Notes: a model not told the origin generated them from the sequence alone. Numbered from the stretch's first letter, positions 1-6,474 are shown. The stretch: 11,642 nt of DNA from Cyanobacteria bacterium UBA8803 (GCA_003505715.1 DNXU01000001.1:1705-13346), one strand, 5' to 3'. Translations and numbers: made by a program.

Positions 1-53
1 AACTACCGCCATACCATACAGCAATTTCATCTTTCAACTCTATCGCCTATAGT

Positions 54-69
54 TGCTTGCCCAGCAAGT
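54..69. promoter_or_regulatory. Small inverted repeat upstream of the antitoxin gene
   Basis: CTTGC (56-60), a CCA loop and GCAAG (64-68) form a perfect 5-bp stem, extendable by one G-T pair. It lies about 45 bases before the antitoxin start, followed by an AT-rich TAATAATTAAT stretch that could hold a -10 box. Antitoxins of this type often bind palindromes in their own promoter, so an operator is possible. The stem is short enough to occur by chance. Confidence 0.25.
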
Positions 70-113
70 TTATCAAACGTACAGGTAATAATTAATCGGT
101 AAGATGGGGATAG

Positions 114-371
114 ATGAAGCAACTTACAGATACCCTTATGAATTCAACGACCGACTTGCTAACCCGTATTACCCAAACACCTGGTCAGTGTGGTGGTCGT
201 CCCTGCATTCGGGGGATGCGGATTCGAGTCACCGATATTTTAGAAATGTTGGCTGAAAACGTGAGTATTACTGAAATTTTAGAGGATTTTCCTGATTTAG
301 AGCTGGCAGATATCCAAGCCTGCTTGCTCTTCGCGGCACGACGCACTGATTTCCCTAGACTGACAGCATGA
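114..371 (+). CDS. DUF433 family antitoxin
   Basis: This 85-residue protein matches the DUF433 family, small winged-helix-like proteins usually acting as the antitoxin of a DUF433/DUF5615 pair. The diagnostic block CGGRPCIRGMRIRV spans residues 26-39. A helix follows, then the family motif ILEDFPDLELADIQACL near 55-71, which is the second half of the DNA-binding fold. By family knowledge it should bind and neutralise the downstream PIN-like protein and repress its own operon. The start at 114 follows a G-rich stretch (AAGATGGGGATAG). An in-frame ATG at 138, closer to the conserved block, is an alternative. The stop overlaps the toxin start by 4 bases (ATGA, 368-371), so translation is probably coupled. 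Confidence 0.85.
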   Translation: MKQLTDTLMNSTTDLLTRITQTPGQCGGRPCIRGMRIRVTDILEMLAENVSITEILEDFPDLELADIQACLLFAARRTDFPRLTA

Positions 372-709
372 AGATTTGGGTTGATGCTCAACTACCTCCG
401 ACTCTGGCAAATTGGTTGTCAGCCACCTTTAATTTAGAAGCTGCTGCTCTGCGAGACTTGTCTCTACGAGATGCTCAAGATATCGAAATTTTTGAAGCAG
501 CACGAGCTGAAAATGCTGTGATTATGACAAAAGACAGCGATTTCATTGATTTGGTGTGTCGATTGGGAACGCCTCCTCAAATTTTATGGCTGACCTGTGG
601 CAATGTCACAAATCGCAATCTACGACAATTGCTTGCAGCTACTTTACCTGCTGCGTTAGAACAACTACGCCAAGGGGAAATGATTGTAGAAATCAGCAAT
701 ACCCCTTAA
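368..709 (+). CDS. DUF5615 PIN-like toxin (putative RNase)
   Basis: This 113-residue protein belongs to the DUF5615 PIN-like group (VapC/Mut7-C-like fold), the usual partner of DUF433. It opens with MKIWVDAQLPP, placing the first acidic residue at Asp6. Asp38 sits in DAQDIEIFEAA, and the core motif TKDSDF at 55-59 gives Asp56 and Asp58. These acidic residues would coordinate the metal of a PIN-type nuclease. The ILWLTCGN strand near 72-79 is also typical. By family inference it is an RNase-type toxin held in check by the upstream protein; its target is unknown. No residue looks lost, so it is probably active. The gene ends 10 bases before the first core of an attC-like element. Confidence 0.85.
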   Translation: MKIWVDAQLPPTLANWLSATFNLEAAALRDLSLRDAQDIEIFEAARAENAVIMTKDSDFIDLVCRLGTPPQILWLTCGNVTNRNLRQLLAATLPAALEQLRQGEMIVEISNTP

Positions 710-719
710 ATTACTTACT

Positions 720-809
720 GCCTAACGGCAAAACACAGCGGCGGCAGATAACCTTTTGAACTCAGGGCTAGCGGCTTTTGTCCGTCTGCTTGCATTTGAA
801 TTGTTGGGT
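720..809 (+). repeat. attC-like integron recombination site
   Basis: The outer cores are GCCTAAC (720-726, fits RYYYAAC) and GTTGGGT (803-809, fits GTTRRRY). They pair with each other through five Watson-Crick and two G-T pairs. Inside them CAAA (729-732) can pair with TTTG (795-798). CAGCGGCGG (736-744) pairs with CCGTCTGCTTG (782-792) apart from extra unpaired bases on the second arm, as expected of the extrahelical bases that orient attC sites. The remaining 37 bases form a large terminal loop. Position and orientation are right for a cassette, since it lies 10 bases after the toxin stop on the same strand. No integrase and no second attC is visible here. Confidence 0.55.
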
Positions 810-828
810 TGCTGCAAACATAATTGCC

Positions 829-881
829 ATCCTTCAACCCGACCTACACAAGAACGAGCGATCGCCGCCAAGTTGAAGGAT
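829..881. repeat. 10-bp perfect inverted repeat between convergent genes
   Basis: ATCCTTCAAC (829-838) is the exact reverse complement of GTTGAAGGAT (872-881), separated by 33 bases that include a HIP1 octamer (858-865). It lies between the toxin gene and the convergent acetyltransferase, where a bidirectional terminator would be useful, but there is no T-run and the loop is long. Confidence 0.4.
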
Positions 882-914
882 ACAATGCCATCGCTTCCAT
901 CAACACATCTGCAC

Positions 915-1394
915 TTACAGCTTCTTGAAGTATCTGGCTACTGGGAATAGCTCGAAGCCCACCTTTTCATAGGTGTGACGGGCTGGGGCATGACCCGGAT
1001 CACCTCCAGTCTCAACCATAGCAATAGACATTCCAGCATCTTTCATCCAAGCCAGAGCGAATTCTATCAAAGCACTACCAATGCCGTGACCTTGAAAGTC
1101 TGGATCGACAGCAACCATGTAGATTTCACCCATGCTGTCCTCTGAGTGTAGTTTCACGGCTACAAAACCCACAGGAGAACCTGCATCGATCGCAACCCAT
1201 ACCTTCGTTTCCTCCGCAGCACAGACATTCTCGACAGCTTTTTGCTGGCTCACACGCCAATGATTGGGATAAAATGCCTGGTACACGTCAGCGTTCATCG
1301 CATTCTGAATCGAATCAAAGACTGGAGTCCATGCCCGAAGCGAAAGACGAATAACAGCATCAAGGTGGCGAGGGTCGTATGGTTCAATTTGCAT
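915..1394 (-). CDS. GNAT family N-acetyltransferase
   Basis: This protein of about 159 residues carries the GNAT fold that transfers an acetyl group from acetyl-CoA to an amine. The signature is the strand and loop IYMVAVDPDFQGHGIGSAL, whose Q-G-H-G-I-G stretch is the acetyl-CoA pyrophosphate-binding loop. It is followed by a helix (IEFALAWMKDAG) and the C-terminal motif ARHTYEKVGFELF, where the Tyr is the usual general acid. The N-terminal MQIEPYDPRHLDAVIRL is typical of the family. The substrate cannot be read from sequence. The ATG at 1394 gives the family-like start. A GTG at 1400 has GGAG five bases upstream and is a real alternative that adds two residues. The gene is convergent to the toxin and divergent from the RNA repair gene. 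Confidence 0.88.
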   Translation of the reverse strand: MQIEPYDPRHLDAVIRLSLRAWTPVFDSIQNAMNADVYQAFYPNHWRVSQQKAVENVCAAEETKVWVAIDAGSPVGFVAVKLHSEDSMGEIYMVAVDPDFQGHGIGSALIEFALAWMKDAGMSIAMVETGGDPGHAPARHTYEKVGFELFPVARYFKKL

Positions 1395-1432
1395 TCCCAC
1401 ATCAACTCCAGTTAACTCTGCAAGCTTTATCG

Positions 1433-1460
1433 AGTATACTACAATATACTACGAAGTCGG
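1433..1460 (-). promoter_or_regulatory. Direct TATACTAC repeats over a candidate acetyltransferase promoter
   Basis: TATACTAC occurs at 1435-1442 and again at 1445-1452, spaced 10 bp, one helical turn. On the minus strand TATACT (1438 to 1433) would serve as a -10 box with CCGACT (1460 to 1455) 16 bases upstream as a weak -35, giving a leader of roughly 25-30 bases. A repressor bound to the repeats would cover this promoter. Confidence 0.4.
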
Positions 1461-1520
1461 ATAGCTTGGCTTTGAATGCTTACAGATAAATTTTAGGCTA
1501 CTTTCTGTAACATAAATTTG

Positions 1521-1544
1521 TACTATACTAGTTGTAGTATAGTG
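1521..1544. promoter_or_regulatory. Perfect 9-bp inverted repeat, candidate operator
   Basis: ACTATACTA (1522-1530), a GTTG spacer and TAGTATAGT (1535-1543) form a perfect inverted repeat, extended by one T-G pair. Each arm carries the same TATACTA core as the direct repeats at 1435-1452. It sits about 120 bases before the start of the RNA repair gene. It could be an operator for both divergent genes or, in RNA, a hairpin in the leader. Confidence 0.45.
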
Positions 1545-1561
1545 GTAGTACGCCTCAACCC

Positions 1562-1607
1562 CTGATTGTTTCGTGAGCGCTCGATCAGACTTTGCCAAAG
1601 GCAAATC
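1562..1607 (+). promoter_or_regulatory. Leader hairpins upstream of the RNA repair gene
   Basis: Two compact foldable elements lie 60-100 bases before the start codon. CTGAT (1562-1566) pairs with ATCAG (1584-1588) around the 8-bp palindrome GAGCGCTC (1575-1582). TTTGCC (1591-1596) pairs with GGCAAA (1600-1605) over an AAA loop, with GA/TC extending the stem past one bulged C. No T-run follows. The function is unknown. Confidence 0.3.
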
Positions 1608-1665
1608 ATAGAATCGTTGCTTCCAGAGGTACAAGGCAGCATACATTACCCCCCTTGGCATAGCC

Positions 1666-4600
1666 ATGTCACAGCAAAGAGTCCATAAGAAAAAAATGGC
1701 GACGATCCGTGAGGTCTACGATCGCATCCTCTGGGATGCACGCCTAGACCGCAGCGCCTTTGCAATCGGCTATATCGAGCGCATGTCTATTGAGGGTATC
1801 CGCGAAAAACCGTTTTCCGAATGGGCAACGGATGGGGACATTCCCATGCATCGCATCCGCTATATCCGCTGTAGGGAGGAAATCGTTTGGGATCGCGACC
1901 AGCATTTGGATCTGTTCTCGGCAGGACTACTGCCTGCTGCTGCCTTTCTAGAACAGCCAGAAGAGGAGACACACTCCGCTACAGTCATACCCCCTGCCCA
2001 AAACCAAGACCTATTATTCAACGCGCGGCCTGTCTACCAGTACGGTTCGCCAGGTTGGCAACCGACTGAACAACCCTCAGGAAAGGCGACAATAGGTGCG
2101 CTGACAATTGCCAGTTTTAACGTGCTGTGCGATCGCTACGAGCAGGAGCGCATCCAAACAGCACAGCGCCTGCCAGCGATTATAGAGCATCTGCGCCACT
2201 GCGATGCGGACATCATAGCGCTACAAGAAGCAACACCACCCCTGCTAGAGGTGCTTCTACAACAAGATTGGGTACGCTCTTACGCCATTTCTGAATCACC
2301 AGAAGGACAAACTCTCAAACCGTATGGTCTTTTGCTTCTGTCACGACTGCCGTTTACGCTGGTCGAGCATCAGTATTCGGCGCACAAGCGGGTGCTGGTG
2401 GGGACGTGGGAGATTAACGGGCGATCGCTGCACCTAGCAGTAGTGCATTTGACCAGTAATCGTGCCCACAATGCCCTCCAAGTCCGGAAACATCAACTTT
2501 CCCTATTGCTGGAGTATCTAAAGATGCTGCCAGGAGACGGCTTGATCGTTGGTGATTTCAACAGCAGAGGGGATGAGCAAGAGGAGGAGTTGAACCAAAG
2601 CGGTTTTATTGATGTTTGGACGCTGCTGCATCCTGATGATACAGGCTACACGTTTGACCCAGAGCGCAACCCGCTAGCCGCGCTGATGAGTTTGAGCGGC
2701 GAGGCAGCGCGGTTCGATCGCCTTTTGCTGCGCAGTGAGAATGGGTGTTGGATGCCACGGGCGATGGGGTTGTTCGCCTGCGCACCCATACCGGATACGC
2801 AAGAAACTCTTTACCCATCCGACCATTTCGGCATTCGTGCCGTTTTGGACTGCTCGACGCCAACAACAGCATCTTTGCAGGCAGTACCTCCAGTCTATCG
2901 GAGTGCGGTTGTAGTGATGCCATCGGCTGAAGTATTACCTGCCATTCAGGCAATTCGCCGCCGTTACGATCGCAGATTCGACCGTTGGATGCCCCACATC
3001 AATCTGCTGTATGGCTTTGTGCCAGAGGAGTATTTTGAGGAAGCGGCGCAAGCGATCGCACTTGCACTTGCCCAATTCCAGCCGTTTGAGGTGACCCTCA
3101 CCAGCTTCGAGACATTCACCCACCGCTCTAGCTGTACGGCATGGTTGTGCCCAGTTGCCCAACCTGCGGATGCACTGCATCAGTTGCAAGCTATTCTACA
3201 ACAATTGTTTCCGCAGTGCGACGAGCAAAGCCAGAAGTCAGGGGCAGGGTTTACGCCGCATCTAAGCGTAGGTCAGTTCTCCACTGTCCGAAAAGCTCAA
3301 GCACAGCTTCCTTCCTGGCATCCGGTGAGCTTGCTGGTGGAGTCCGTAGCGCTGATTAGCCGTCGCGGCAATGAGCCTTTTGAGGTGCGATATCGCGTGC
3401 CTTTGGGGCAAGGGAGCCAGGGAGAATACTCAATTCCCACTCCCTCCTCTAACCTAATGCAGCTACTGAACGATATCGAACCAGAACTGAGTCAGGAGCA
3501 ACGCCAGCATCGTGAAACAATTTTGGCGTTAGTAGAGCAAGCTTGTGCCGAGTGTTTGGGTTTCCCGGCACCCCTGCATCTAGTGGGTTCGGCACGTCTG
3601 GGTGTGCAGAGTCCGCAAAGCGATTTAGACGTTCTTTGCCTGATTCCGGAGTATATTTCCGGGGAGGCATTTTTGGAAAGCGTGCGACAGTGTCTGGAGG
3701 GATTGTGCGATCGCGCCCAAGTCGTCACCTCGGCAAGGATACCTCTGTTAAGGATGCGATTTGAAGGAGTGTCTGTAGATCTCCTGTATGCACGTCGTCC
3801 TTCTGAACTAGGGACACTCGATCCGCTTACAGAGGCAGCACGACCCTTCTTTGAGCCAGTAAGTTGGAAAACACTGCTGGGCTGTTTGGAAGCTGATGCT
3901 CTTAGTGCTATAGTACGCCAGTACGTGCCGCTAGAGTCTTTCCGGCAGCTGTTGAGGGCAGTGCGGGCGTGGGCTAAGGCACGCCAGATTCACGGCAATG
4001 CTTGGGGTTTTTTGGGCAACTTCTCGTGGGCATTGCTGGCAGCTTGGAGTTGCACTCGTTATCCCCAAGCTGGTGCGGATAAAGGACTTGAGGCATTACT
4101 TACCCATTTTTTCCAGGTACTCAACCAACAGGATTGGAGTCAGCCTGTAGCATTAACCCAAGCAGGCAGACAATACCAGAGGTTGCCCTACGACTGGCTA
4201 CCTGTAATCACCTCCATTGAACCCTGTCAAAACAGTGCCCGTAATGTTACGCGATCAACTGCACAGATTTTGCGCCGTGAATTGGAGCGAGGGGCGGCAA
4301 TTTCCGAGCAAGTGTTGGCTGGAAAAAGAGGTTGGGAAGCTCTTTTCGAGTTAGCTGATGAAAAGGCGCAATCCGATTGGTTCTTGGTGCTGACGGCAAC
4401 CAGTGAAAATAAAGATAGCTTGTCAGCCTGTTGTGGCTGGCTTGAAGGTCATGCGATCGGATTGGTTATCGCTCTGGAACAGCAGCTCAATATATACGTT
4501 AGACCTTGGCCTGGAATTAGGAGAGGGGAAAACGCGAGTTGCGTGGTGCTGGGATTGAAGCTTTCCCAAGACTGTGACTGTGTTGCGATCGAGCAGGTTG

Positions 4601-4677
4601 GTAGAGATTTTGTCCTTCAGTTTAATGGTAATTCTGATAGTAGTATATTGGAGTTTGTGGTTTGCGATCATTGGTGA
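1666..4677 (+). CDS. RNA repair polyprotein: MJ1316(DUF504)-EEP-2H-poly(A) polymerase
   Basis: This 1003-residue fusion has four RNA-end-processing modules. Residues 13-86 match MJ1316/DUF504 (IREVYDRILWD, HRIRYI, IVWDRD), proposed to recognise RNA ends. Residues 145-396 are an endonuclease/exonuclease/phosphatase domain with Asn152, Glu188, His261, GDFN (Asp297, Asn299) and SDH (Asp386, His387). Residues 412-580 are a 2H/LigT-like phosphoesterase with HIN (444-446) and HLS (532-534). Residues 600-970 are a eukaryote-type poly(A) polymerase: GS at 641-642, Asp653, Asp655 and Asp705, the central-domain signatures WGFLGNFSWALL and LPVITSIEPCQNSARNVT, and an RNA-binding-like tail ending in CVVLGLKL. 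All visible catalytic residues are present. Similar fusions are known from comparative genomics as predicted RNA repair factors. ATG 1696 (MATIREV) is an alternative start; neither start has a good ribosome site. The last codons and TGA fall in a heptamer array. Confidence 0.88.
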   Translation: MSQQRVHKKKMATIREVYDRILWDARLDRSAFAIGYIERMSIEGIREKPFSEWATDGDIPMHRIRYIRCREEIVWDRDQHLDLFSAGLLPAAAFLEQPEEETHSATVIPPAQNQDLLFNARPVYQYGSPGWQPTEQPSGKATIGALTIASFNVLCDRYEQERIQTAQRLPAIIEHLRHCDADIIALQEATPPLLEVLLQQDWVRSYAISESPEGQTLKPYGLLLLSRLPFTLVEHQYSAHKRVLVGTWEINGRSLHLAVVHLTSNRAHNALQVRKHQLSLLLEYLKMLPGDGLIVGDFNSRGDEQEEELNQSGFIDVWTLLHPDDTGYTFDPERNPLAALMSLSGEAARFDRLLLRSENGCWMPRAMGLFACAPIPDTQETLYPSDHFGIRAVLDCSTPTTASLQAVPPVYRSAVVVMPSAEVLPAIQAIRRRYDRRFDRWMPHINLLYGFVPEEYFEEAAQAIALALAQFQPFEVTLTSFETFTHRSSCTAWLCPVAQPADALHQLQAILQQLFPQCDEQSQKSGAGFTPHLSVGQFSTVRKAQAQLPSWHPVSLLVESVALISRRGNEPFEVRYRVPLGQGSQGEYSIPTPSSNLMQLLNDIEPELSQEQRQHRETILALVEQACAECLGFPAPLHLVGSARLGVQSPQSDLDVLCLIPEYISGEAFLESVRQCLEGLCDRAQVVTSARIPLLRMRFEGVSVDLLYARRPSELGTLDPLTEAARPFFEPVSWKTLLGCLEADALSAIVRQYVPLESFRQLLRAVRAWAKARQIHGNAWGFLGNFSWALLAAWSCTRYPQAGADKGLEALLTHFFQVLNQQDWSQPVALTQAGRQYQRLPYDWLPVITSIEPCQNSARNVTRSTAQILRRELERGAAISEQVLAGKRGWEALFELADEKAQSDWFLVLTATSENKDSLSACCGWLEGHAIGLVIALEQQLNIYVRPWPGIRRGENASCVVLGLKLSQDCDCVAIEQVGRDFVLQFNGNSDSSILEFVVCDHW

Positions 4678-4723
4678 TTGGTGATTGGTGATTGGTGATT
4701 GGTGATTGGTGATTGGTGATTGG
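4670..4723 (+). repeat. Heptanucleotide tandem repeat (STRR), ATTGGTG x 7.7
   Basis: ATTGGTG is repeated seven times without error from 4670 to 4718, followed by a partial ATTGG. Heptamer tandem repeats of this kind are a known feature of cyanobacterial genomes and tend to vary in copy number by replication slippage. The array starts inside the preceding coding sequence, supplies its last Trp and TGA stop, and ends seven bases before the DUF309 start. Confidence 0.95.
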
Positions 4724-4730
4724 TTAAGCC

Positions 4731-5153
4731 ATGAATAATGAGTTTTGGCGGGGGATTGAGCAGTTTAATCAGCAGGAGTTTTATGCTTGTCACGATACCC
4801 TAGAGGCTTTGTGGATGGAAGCGGGAGAATCGCAAAAACGATTTTATCAGGGCATTTTGCAGATTGCAGTAGCTTGCCATCACTTGTCTAATCTTAACTG
4901 GCGGGGTGCAGTGATTCTCTTAGGTGAAGGTATCGGACGGCTGAGAGATTATCAACCTGGCCATGAGGATATTGATGTGAGTGGATTGATTGTTCAGAGT
5001 GTTCAGCTATTGAAAATACTACAAGAGGGAGGAGCAGAGCAGGTTGCTGATATCCTGCAACAGATAACAAATAGTGAAATTGACTCCACTGTTGATATCG
5101 GAATTACACCCATTAGGGGTTGGCCGCAAATCCAGCGAGTTGTTAATGGCTAA
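4731..5153 (+). CDS. DUF309 domain protein
   Basis: This 140-residue all-helical protein belongs to the DUF309 family, common in cyanobacteria, archaea and plastid-bearing eukaryotes. The family signature is clear. FNQQEFYACHDTLEALW (residues 12-28) has the conserved His21, Glu25 and Trp28, and the second helix is FYQGILQIAVACHHL (38-52), followed by WRGAVILLGEG. The clustered His and Glu residues suggest a metal- or ligand-binding helical bundle, but no biochemical role is established. The C-terminal 25 residues (TVDIGITPIRGWPQIQ) are a common extension. It begins 53 bases after the RNA repair gene, across the heptamer array, on the same strand. Co-transcription is possible, but the spacing and repeat leave it open. 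There is no strong ribosome site. Confidence 0.85.
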   Translation: MNNEFWRGIEQFNQQEFYACHDTLEALWMEAGESQKRFYQGILQIAVACHHLSNLNWRGAVILLGEGIGRLRDYQPGHEDIDVSGLIVQSVQLLKILQEGGAEQVADILQQITNSEIDSTVDIGITPIRGWPQIQRVVNG

Positions 5154-5199
5154 TGAATAAGTGGAGAATCATATTCATTTATATTTTTCATTTAACATT

Positions 5200-5213
5200 T
5201 AAGCGAAAGCTTA
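5200..5213. other. Small GAAA-loop hairpin in spacer
   Basis: TAAGC (5200-5204), a GAAA loop and GCTTA (5209-5213) form a 5-bp stem in the AT-rich 121-base spacer between the DUF309 gene and the hydrolase. No T-run follows directly. It could be a weak terminator or a chance stem; the rest of the spacer shows no convincing element. Confidence 0.2.
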
Positions 5214-5274
5214 TGTATTGGCTTTTTGGCTAATTAAACTAATATTTTAGTACACTAAGTACGGAAAACTCCAA

Positions 5275-6165
5275 ATGATATCTAGTATGGAATCACTAGA
5301 GTTAGCTGGCGTCCCAGTTGTGGTTTGTCCACCCGCTAATCCCAGCTTAAGCGCTCCACTCATTGTTCTTTGGCACGGTGCTGGTATACCGGGTAGCGAA
5401 GAGATGCTGGCAGAAACTTTGCCGCTTGAAGAGGTGCAAGCCTGGAAAGCCTATCTTGGACTGCCACTATTTGGCAAGCGCCTGCCAGTTGGCGGTACTG
5501 ATGAAATTACGCGGCGACAGCTAGAAGACTACGTATTACGGGCACTGCTTCCTACTATCGAACCAGCCATGCAAGAGTTACCAGATGTTGTTCGTGCATT
5601 GCAAGCGCGATTTAATATCGATGACAGGGAAGGAATTGGTTTGTTTGGTTTCTCGGTTGGTGGTCTCGCTGTATTGCTTACCTTGGTGGAAAGTCCTTTA
5701 CGTATTACTACAGCAGTATTAGCTGGCGTTACTAAAGACATGGCATCGGTTGTGAACAACTATGAACGTATCGTTCAGGCAACCTATTCTACGCTCAAAG
5801 AGCAATATCCTTGGGTAGAGAAGCACTATCGCTGGACTGCGGCATCAGAAGTTGCTAAACAACGACTAGATTTTGTTGCTCGTGCTGCAAAGATGCAAGA
5901 GCGCAAACCAATGCCTGCTATTTTGTTCTTACATGGTTCACAGGACGAGATATTTGGTGTCAGCGACGTAGAGGAACTATTTGCAGCTCTTTTACCCTAC
6001 TACGAGCAAACTAATCAGGCCAAGCGTTTATCTATGCAAACCTTTAAGCATCTTAAGCATGACCTTGATTTGGAAGCAGCTAAGAGTTCTGCTGATATGC
6101 AAAAAGATTTAGCTGAACTTCAACAGGTTGTAGGAGCATGGTTCACCCAGCATCTCAATATGTAG
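5275..6165 (+). CDS. Alpha/beta hydrolase (dienelactone hydrolase / prolyl oligopeptidase-like)
   Basis: This 296-residue protein has the alpha/beta hydrolase layout. LIVLWHGAG (29-37) is the strand plus oxyanion-hole HG. GLFGFSVGG (122-130) is the nucleophile elbow, with Ser127 in a GxSxG motif. ILFLHGSQDEI (216-226) carries the acid Asp224, and FKHLKHDL (257-264) provides the catalytic His, His259 or His262. There is no signal peptide or membrane helix, so it should be cytosolic. It most resembles the family of predicted esterases and peptidases around dienelactone hydrolase; the substrate is not predictable. Two ATGs, 5275 and 5287 (MESLELAG), are possible starts; the first follows GGAAAACTCC. 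Nothing nearby is an obvious partner. Confidence 0.85.
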   Translation: MISSMESLELAGVPVVVCPPANPSLSAPLIVLWHGAGIPGSEEMLAETLPLEEVQAWKAYLGLPLFGKRLPVGGTDEITRRQLEDYVLRALLPTIEPAMQELPDVVRALQARFNIDDREGIGLFGFSVGGLAVLLTLVESPLRITTAVLAGVTKDMASVVNNYERIVQATYSTLKEQYPWVEKHYRWTAASEVAKQRLDFVARAAKMQERKPMPAILFLHGSQDEIFGVSDVEELFAALLPYYEQTNQAKRLSMQTFKHLKHDLDLEAAKSSADMQKDLAELQQVVGAWFTQHLNM

Positions 6166-6200
6166 CGTGGCTGCGTCAGTTTTAATTCATGCATAATGGG

Positions 6201-6239
6201 GGTGAGGGATTGACTGATAAAATAAAAACGATCCCTACC
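6201..6239. terminator. Possible terminator stem after the hydrolase gene
   Basis: AGGGAT (6205-6210) pairs with ATCCCT (6231-6236), and GGT (6201-6203) with ACC (6237-6239) past one bulged G, around a 20-base AT-rich loop. It lies 36 bases after the hydrolase stop. There is no downstream T-run, so the terminator role is weakly supported. Confidence 0.25.
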
Positions 6240-6255
6240 AAATCTAAATGAGAGC

Positions 6256-6474
6256 ATGAGAGCAAACATCAGGTATGGGACAGGCAATTTCGTCCCAACC
6301 CCATTCTGGCGAAAGCCGTCTAGGTCAATGAAACAATGGACTGATGTTTTGGGAATCCTTAAAGTGCAAGGCGAACTGCTGGATTTTGACTATTTATGGC
6401 AGTGGGCTGAAATGCTTGGCGTTGCTAATGACTTATACCAAGCATTTACGGAAGCTGGCTTGTATGATTTCTAG
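6256..6474 (+). pseudogene. Decayed 3' end of a nucleotidyltransferase-like gene
   Basis: The open frame gives 72 residues. Only the last 48, from the ATG at 6328, look like a known sequence: QWTDVLGILKVQGELLDF followed by DYLWQWAEMLGVANDLY. This resembles the C-terminal tail of small nucleotidyltransferase-like accessory proteins, where it is preceded by a Y-R-x-G-x-x-(I/V)-S-x-R-Q-W stretch. Here the preceding residues are unlike the family, but the +1 frame from 6275 reads MGQAISSQ, close to the expected MG-x-x-IS segment. That suggests an insertion or frameshift of about 40 bases between 6295 and 6330. The N-terminal nucleotidyltransferase domain is missing from the upstream spacer. A short real gene starting at 6328 cannot be excluded. 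Family assignment is from memory and uncertain. Confidence 0.4.

Noticed and set aside
1..102. Open reading frame with no start running from the window edge to a TAA at 100-102
   Set aside because: 33 codons without a stop are common by chance, the translation shows no recognisable family pattern, and the composition is not convincingly coding.
829..881. Second attC site
   Set aside because: CTTCAAC and GTTGAAG break the RYYYAAC/GTTRRRY consensus at the outer base, and the arms are simple perfect complements without the internal boxes.
1449..1667. 72-residue minus-strand open frame
   Set aside because: It covers the promoter region and its inverted repeats, and the translation is of low quality with no family features.
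2606..2953. 115-residue minus-strand open frame inside the RNA repair gene
   Set aside because: It is fully contained in a well-supported coding frame; Arg/Ser-rich translation is typical of an antisense shadow.
3449..3764. Overlapping open frames on both strands inside the polymerase domain
   Set aside because: The plus-strand 1003-residue frame has all catalytic motifs here; the others are shadows.
4670..4723. Possible CRISPR-like repetition
   Set aside because: The unit is 7 bases, without spacers; it is a simple tandem heptamer array.
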